A stretch of DNA of 9,551 bases, taken from contig JAAZGI010000485.1 in NCBI GenBank assembly GCA_012511315.1, positions 1-9,551 on the forward strand. Direction: 5' to 3'. Shown here piece after piece: positions 6,589-9,551 of the stretch (the first letter of the stretch is position 1; each line of letters begins with the position of its first letter). Source of the DNA: Clostridium sp. (lineage in GTDB: Bacteria > Bacillota > Clostridia > Clostridiales > Clostridiaceae). Below the pieces are notes generated by a model, which searched no databases, was not told the DNA's origin, and saw only the letters and a list, made by a program, of their open reading frames with translations. Made by a program: the position numbers and the translations under genes.

Positions 6589-6689
6589 TCACTGATTAAG
6601 AAAAACCCATATAAAATTTCCCAATTATTATTTTTCTTATCTTAAATTCCCATTGCTATACAATCGGAAAATCGTTTACTCTTTCTACT

Positions 6690-6724
6690 CAAAACAAGCT
6701 GTAGCGCTATTAACGCTACAGCTT
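6690..6724 (-). terminator. Terminator of the candidate small RNA
   Basis: A perfect 11-bp stem AAGCTGTAGCG (6696-6706) pairs with CGCTACAGCTT (6714-6724), loop of 7, followed on the minus strand by GTTTTGAG. The stem is strong and the T-run short (four). It could also terminate read-through from the DUF1292 operon. Confidence 0.75.
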
Positions 6725-6920
6725 ATTTTAGAATTCCCTTGTGCCGTTCCCTCATTTATTCATACCCGCCAAAGCAGGTGGGTTTCCGTCACTGCCGTTC
6801 GATGTCTTCTAGGTCCCAGTGGAGTTAATACTGACGGAACAAACAGGTATGTTGAATCCCGTAATAGAAACGTAGGTTGAATATAGATGAGTTGTGCGAA
6901 CACAAGAGGATGTTTTCCTT
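6690..6920 (-). ncRNA. Candidate independent structured small RNA, 6S-like
   Basis: A minus-strand transcription unit of about 230 nt with its own promoter and terminator and no open frame of interest. The transcript folds into a long interrupted rod. Arm pairs are CTTGTG (6901-6906) with 6738-6743, CTCAT (6887-6891) with 6751-6755, TATTC (6879-6883) with 6757-6761, ATACC (6846-6850) with 6762-6766, and TTCCGTC (6833-6839) with 6784-6790. A large bulge lies on the 5' side and a small CCC/GGG hairpin on the 3' side. A rod with a central open region and a closing helix of the form UGUUCGC...CGGCA is how 6S RNA, which binds sigma-A RNA polymerase, is built, and E. coli 6S carries similar closing-helix bases. 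Alternatively, the ACCCACCTGCTTTGGCGGGT hairpin could be an IS605-type element end. Identity unproven; that a structured RNA lies here is better supported. Confidence 0.45.
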
Positions 6921-6926
6921 GAATTA

Positions 6927-6956
6927 ATTATACCATGATTTTACCTAGATATCCAA
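6927..6956 (-). promoter_or_regulatory. Promoter inside the end of the acidic-protein gene
   Basis: A perfect TATAAT (6927-6932) and TTGGAT (6951-6956) are 18 bp apart on the minus strand. The -35 element lies inside the last codons of the gene ending at 6945. It would start transcription near 6920, feeding the structured RNA and not any protein gene. Confidence 0.5.
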
Positions 6957-7394
6957 TTCATCTAGAATATCTTCAATATTTAAAGCTTGTCCTTTTTCAA
7001 AAATAACAGCTATAAATTCAAAAGCATCATACTCGCCTTCGTCTAAATTATAACCCACATATTGAATTTCCATCATTAGCTCATCTTGAAGATCTTCAAG
7101 AATTTCGCCTACGTGGTCAATGGCAATCTCTGACAGGTATTTCTGCTTATCATCCCCAAAAAACTCTTCGTCCTCATCATAGGCTAAATCAACTTCAGCG
7201 GTTTCTTCAACTTCAGCAGACTCCTCTTCCTCTTCACTTTCAGACTTCGCAAAGTTTTCAGCTGCTCTTAATTCATCCTCATCAAAATCATAAAAAAATC
7301 GAACTAGTGTCAAACTCTCTTCTTCTTTTAATATCTCAATATCAGATAACTCAGCCTCTTCCATTAATTTTAGAATTTCTTCTTTTTTAGTCAT
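6945..7394 (-). CDS. Very acidic protein of unknown function, paired with DUF1292
   Basis: 149 residues; I do not recognise the family. Residues 1-32 are helical and charged (KKEEILKLMEEAELSDIEIL), followed by VRFFYDFDEDELRAAENF. A low-complexity acidic linker (about 51-82; SESEEEEES, YDEDEEFFGDD) follows. The C-terminal part looks folded: KQKYLSEIAIDHVGEILEDL, then MMEIQYVGYNL, then YDAFEFIAVIFEKG. There is no signal peptide, membrane helix or cysteine pair. The start is the ATG at 7394, with GGGAG six bases upstream; this gives an 8-base overlap (ATGACTAA) with the DUF1292 stop. An ATG at 7415 would extend it by seven residues but lacks a site. Strict coupling to DUF1292 suggests a joint role, not identified. 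The end of the gene contains the -35 box of the next RNA. Confidence 0.82.
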   Translation of the reverse strand: MTKKEEILKLMEEAELSDIEILKEEESLTLVRFFYDFDEDELRAAENFAKSESEEEEESAEVEETAEVDLAYDEDEEFFGDDKQKYLSEIAIDHVGEILEDLQDELMMEIQYVGYNLDEGEYDAFEFIAVIFEKGQALNIEDILDELDI

Positions 7395-7656
7395 TGGTTT
7401 CTCCCTTTTTCTCATTATATAAAATTCGTGAATATTCTTTTTTTACTTTATGAAACTCTTCATCAGATTCCAAGGCGTTATAAACCTCTTGATTGTCTTC
7501 TGTACGATCTATCCGAAAAACAAATTCTTCCGCGTCTGATTCTAGGGGACCTAGGATCAGATACTCCTTTTTTTCGAGAAAAATCCGAGCCATCACTTCA
7601 AACTCCAGAACATTTCCATCTTCATCTTTAAACTTCATTATTTTCTGTTCTTCCAC
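7387..7656 (-). CDS. DUF1292 small protein (YrzB-like)
   Basis: 89 residues with the DUF1292 layout: DEDGNVLEFEVMARIFLEKKEYLILGP, then a charged strand (EFVFRIDRTEDNQEVYNAL), then the closing helix DEEFHKVKKEYSRIL. The family is common in Firmicutes, often beside the Holliday junction resolvase ruvX/yqgF and Fur-type genes. Its function is unknown. Here ruvX is absent, and a perR-like gene lies about 2 kb downstream on the same strand. The start is the GTG at 7656, with AAGGTG six bases upstream. A GTG at 7665 sits directly on the ribosome site, and an ATG at 7638 is a possible shorter start. The stop overlaps the acidic partner's start by 8 bases. Confidence 0.85.
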   Translation of the reverse strand: MEEQKIMKFKDEDGNVLEFEVMARIFLEKKEYLILGPLESDAEEFVFRIDRTEDNQEVYNALESDEEFHKVKKEYSRILYNEKKGETND

Positions 7657-7682
7657 TTTATTCACCTTCCTTGATTTGTTAA

Positions 7683-7688
7683 ATCATA
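7683..7688 (-). promoter_or_regulatory. -10 box of the DUF1292 operon
   Basis: TATGAT on the minus strand, about 27 bases before the GTG start. No clear -35 hexamer. Weak but the best-placed candidate. Confidence 0.35.
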
Positions 7689-7689
7689 G

Positions 7690-8121
7690 CATGAAATAGT
7701 CACCTTATATCGAATCATTCCATAAAAATTTAAGCCTCAAAAATATTAGCCTCTGTATCCTAATCAATCTATTATCTTGTCAACAAAAACTTAAGGGCTA
7801 ATTAAATTTCTCTGGTTTTGGTTAAAGTGAATACCCTAAAACAGCCCCAGATTTAGATCTCGGTTTAAAAGTTTTTTTACATCCTGGAGCTTGTCTTTAC
7901 AAAGCGTCTTATGTCTTAAGGTAAGGTTTCTGCTTTAAATCTTATCTAAAATCAGCTCCTGCATCTTTCTCATCGTCCAATGGCTCATTATTTATACCTA
8001 ACAGATTAATTTAAGCTAAGATTTTTCTTGAGAATGTATAGAGAATGGATCGGGGTTAAATAATTTCTAGCTTAAATTGACGATTGGGATTGATAATCTC
8101 AGTATGATTCCATTACTTTTA
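7690..8121. other. Gene-free region of about 430 bases
   Basis: No coding frame in any of the six frames. An 11-bp perfect inverted repeat lies at 8008-8018 and 8068-8078 (AATTTAAGCTA and TAGCTTAAATT), 49 bases apart. No terminator with a T-run is evident after the nitroreductase stop. Otherwise I see nothing in it. Confidence 0.5.
8008..8078. repeat. 11-bp inverted repeat with 49-bp spacer
   Basis: AATTTAAGCTA (8008-8018) and its exact complement TAGCTTAAATT (8068-8078). Located 44 bases beyond the nitroreductase stop. It could form a large hairpin in the 3' end of that transcript, or be the ends of a small lost element. No flanking duplication was recognised. Confidence 0.45.
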
Positions 8122-8889
8122 TTATTTTAGTTTAAGATCAAAACCTTGGCCTACAATATCATTCATCAACGCTTGACGCTCTGGAATCCCCTGCGTCATG
8201 CGTTGCTCCACCTGACGAGTAAAGGAGTCGGATCGTCTATTAGCCTCCCTTAAATCATAATAGCTTGTCATTTCCTCATCATAGTCTGAAAGGCGCTCCA
8301 AATAGTCGCCTGCAAAACTATTATATTTATTTGCAAATACCCGCAGTTTCATATCCATTCGCGGCTTTAACTGAGGCTTTTCATCAGGATATCCAATTCC
8401 CAACCCCACCACCGGGAAAGTATAGTCAGGAAGACCTAACAGTTCAATGGTTTTCCCTGGATCATTTAAAATCGAGCCTAAATAAACGGCGCCTAGCCCT
8501 AAAGATTCTACTGCATTATTAACGTTTTGTGCCATCAAACAGGCATCCGTGAAGGATTGGAAAAATTTATCCATGTCACCTGACTTCGTTGAATCTCCTC
8601 CCATTTCCTTAAGAATCTGACTATTGCGATGTTGATCCACAATAAAAACTAATAGTTCTGGAGCTCTTGCGACATATTCTTGTCGACAAATCTTTGACAA
8701 CTGAGCTTTTACTTCTTTATCAGTAATCCGGATCACGGAACACGACTGCAATCCTGTTGACGTAGGTGTACGGCGAGCTACTTCGAGCAAATGATTAAAA
8801 AGCTCCTCTGGAATAGGCTGATCTTTAAATTCTCGAATGGTCCTATGGTTAAGTTGTGCTTTTAAAATGGTTTCATATTTTTCAGACAT
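8122..8889 (-). CDS. NfsA-type NAD(P)H flavin nitroreductase
   Basis: 255 residues, the normal length for the NfsA/FRP group of nitroreductases, which are cytoplasmic FMN dimers reducing nitroaromatics, quinones or free flavin with NAD(P)H. FMN-contacting features visible are HRTIREF (15-21, with R16 and R19), ARRTPTSTGLQSCS (38-51), the helix QNVNNAVESLGLGAVYLGSILND (121-143), and PVVGLGIGYP (159-168) followed by KPQLKPR. The C-terminal third (YYDLREANRRSDSFTRQVEQ) matches the extension in this subgroup, which forms part of the active-site lid. The physiological substrate is not known. AAGGAG lies seven bases before the ATG at 8889. An earlier ATG at 8893 opens a three-codon frame (ATG AAT GTC TGA) that overlaps the start. 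Single-gene transcript with its own promoter. Confidence 0.92.
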   Translation of the reverse strand: MSEKYETILKAQLNHRTIREFKDQPIPEELFNHLLEVARRTPTSTGLQSCSVIRITDKEVKAQLSKICRQEYVARAPELLVFIVDQHRNSQILKEMGGDSTKSGDMDKFFQSFTDACLMAQNVNNAVESLGLGAVYLGSILNDPGKTIELLGLPDYTFPVVGLGIGYPDEKPQLKPRMDMKLRVFANKYNSFAGDYLERLSDYDEEMTSYYDLREANRRSDSFTRQVEQRMTQGIPERQALMNDIVGQGFDLKLK

Positions 8890-8927
8890 TCATGATCTCC
8901 TTTTTATTGAATTTAATAACTATTCGT

Positions 8928-8958
8928 ATTATAACACTCGATCTTTTTAAAATATCAA
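8928..8958 (-). promoter_or_regulatory. Promoter of the nitroreductase gene
   Basis: A perfect TATAAT (8928-8933) and TTGATA (8953-8958) are separated by 19 bp on the minus strand. The -10 box is strong and the spacing is long. Start near 8921, giving a leader of about 32 nt. Confidence 0.55.
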
Positions 8959-9288
8959 CAGGCTTTTCATTCCTATATCTTTGAAGCGAGGCATGATAAA
9001 ATTGTAGTGTAATAACGGTCTCGAAACAAAAATCATTCTAATATCAAAATTTTAAAAATGGATCTTGGGATCTGAAGCAAAAAGACTGGAAGCTTTTGCA
9101 GTAAAAATAAAAACAGAGAAATAACTGAAATATATCAAAAAATGAGCATAAAATGGAACAGATATTCAAATTAGTTATCCAGATCTCTTGAAATTATATC
9201 TATCCTGACCTCCCTTCTCGATTTAGACTTTAGTTCAATTCATCAAAAGTATTTAATGAACTGAATAAAAAAATACAAGGAGATAATT
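8959..9288. other. Gene-free region of about 330 bases
   Basis: Divergent intergenic region between the nitroreductase and the gene at 9289. It is strongly AT-rich, with no coding frame. A 6-bp inverted pair AGTTCA/TGAACT lies between about 9232 and 9263, too weak to call. The AAGGAG ribosome site for the next gene is at 9278-9283. Confidence 0.5.
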
Positions 9289-9551
9289 ATGGAATTACTT
9301 GACACAAAAGAAAAAGCCTTAAAATGGCTCTATCAAGACGAGCTCTTAAATCTTCTGTCCATTGATATGCTTGAGACAGGTTATATCAAGATTGAATTCA
9401 GTGGAATTCAGTCTCTTTTATTGGCCAACGAATCTAATTATATGATTCACTGCAAAAATCAAGACGAATGGCCTAGTTTAATTGATAAGCTACTAGAAAT
9501 CATTGCTACCGACCATTTTGTGATCTTGCGAGCTCATGAAAAATGGTATCT
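9289..9551 (+). CDS. Partial gene, possible N-terminus of a GNAT acetyltransferase
   Basis: The first 87 codons are present and the gene continues past the window end. The ATG follows AAGGAG by five bases. The visible protein begins with a helix (KEKALKWLYQDELLNLLSIDML), then alternating strands (YIKIEFSG, QSLLLAN, NYMIHC), a helix (EWPSLIDKLLEII) and HFVILRAHEKWY. Many clostridial GNAT-family proteins have a similar front: a 'fL..DpLlnidMle.i..g...i.y....gvll' segment followed by a strand pair and a 'd.vv.h..wy' motif that precedes the acetyltransferase domain. The diagnostic acetyl-CoA motif would lie outside the window, so the assignment is tentative. There is no signal peptide. Confidence 0.6.
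   Translation, partial: MELLDTKEKALKWLYQDELLNLLSIDMLETGYIKIEFSGIQSLLLANESNYMIHCKNQDEWPSLIDKLLEIIATDHFVILRAHEKWY

Noticed and set aside
6653..6880. Plus-strand open frame of 75 codons
   Set aside because: It runs antisense through the structured RNA, covers its helices, has no ribosome site and no protein-like composition.
6760..6880. Degraded TnpB C-terminus on the minus strand (a frame reading ...KTSNGSDGNPPALAG)
   Set aside because: The frame carries an in-frame stop and no upstream transposase sequence exists, since the acidic-protein gene lies there. The nested helices plus promoter and terminator fit an independent RNA better, although the end hairpin keeps the IS605 idea open.

Overview
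The window looks like a chromosomal stretch from a low-GC, anaerobic Firmicute, probably class Clostridia. The base composition is AT-rich. Coding regions have strong Shine-Dalgarno sites with ATG, GTG and TTG starts, and intrinsic terminators are abundant. The gene content is typical of anaerobes: a rubrerythrin-like protein, a short single-cluster [4Fe-4S] ferredoxin, a PerR-type regulator and HPr kinase/phosphorylase. I cannot name the genus.

Layout, left to right. (1) Positions 1-230, minus strand: a structured stretch without a gene. Its stem-loop resembles the right end of IS200/IS605-family elements (omegaRNA-like), and it is bounded by two intrinsic terminators. (2) 242-1184, minus: a rubrerythrin-family di-iron protein and a 58-residue ferredoxin, each with its own promoter and terminator. 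(3) 1297-2584, minus: a two-gene envelope operon, a small membrane protein followed by an exported DUF4097-type beta-strand protein, preceded by a palindrome over the presumed promoter. (4) 2632-3249: over 600 bases with no gene. (5) 3250-4823, plus: a PHP-domain phosphoesterase and a four-helix membrane protein with a DUF1048-like N-terminus, closed by a bidirectional terminator. (6) 4976-6552, minus: a tightly packed operon UPF0291 (DUF896) - hprK - perR-like, with overlapping or abutting reading frames. (7) 6690-6956, minus: promoter, about 230 nt of rod-like structured RNA and a strong terminator hairpin, a probable independent small RNA of 6S type. (8) 6945-7656, minus: DUF1292 and a very acidic protein of unknown function, overlapping by 8 bases. 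(9) 7690-8121: no gene. (10) 8122-8889, minus: an NfsA-type flavin nitroreductase. (11) 9289 to the end, plus: the first 87 codons of a gene that runs off the window, possibly a GNAT-type acetyltransferase.

Most genes fit redox protection (rubrerythrin, ferredoxin, PerR, nitroreductase) or carbon-state signalling (HprK). The most unusual point is that hprK and the perR-like gene are translationally packed together. The most promising items for follow-up are the two candidate structured RNAs on the minus strand. Several start codons were chosen from ribosome-binding-site position rather than maximum reading-frame length; each case is explained in its entry.
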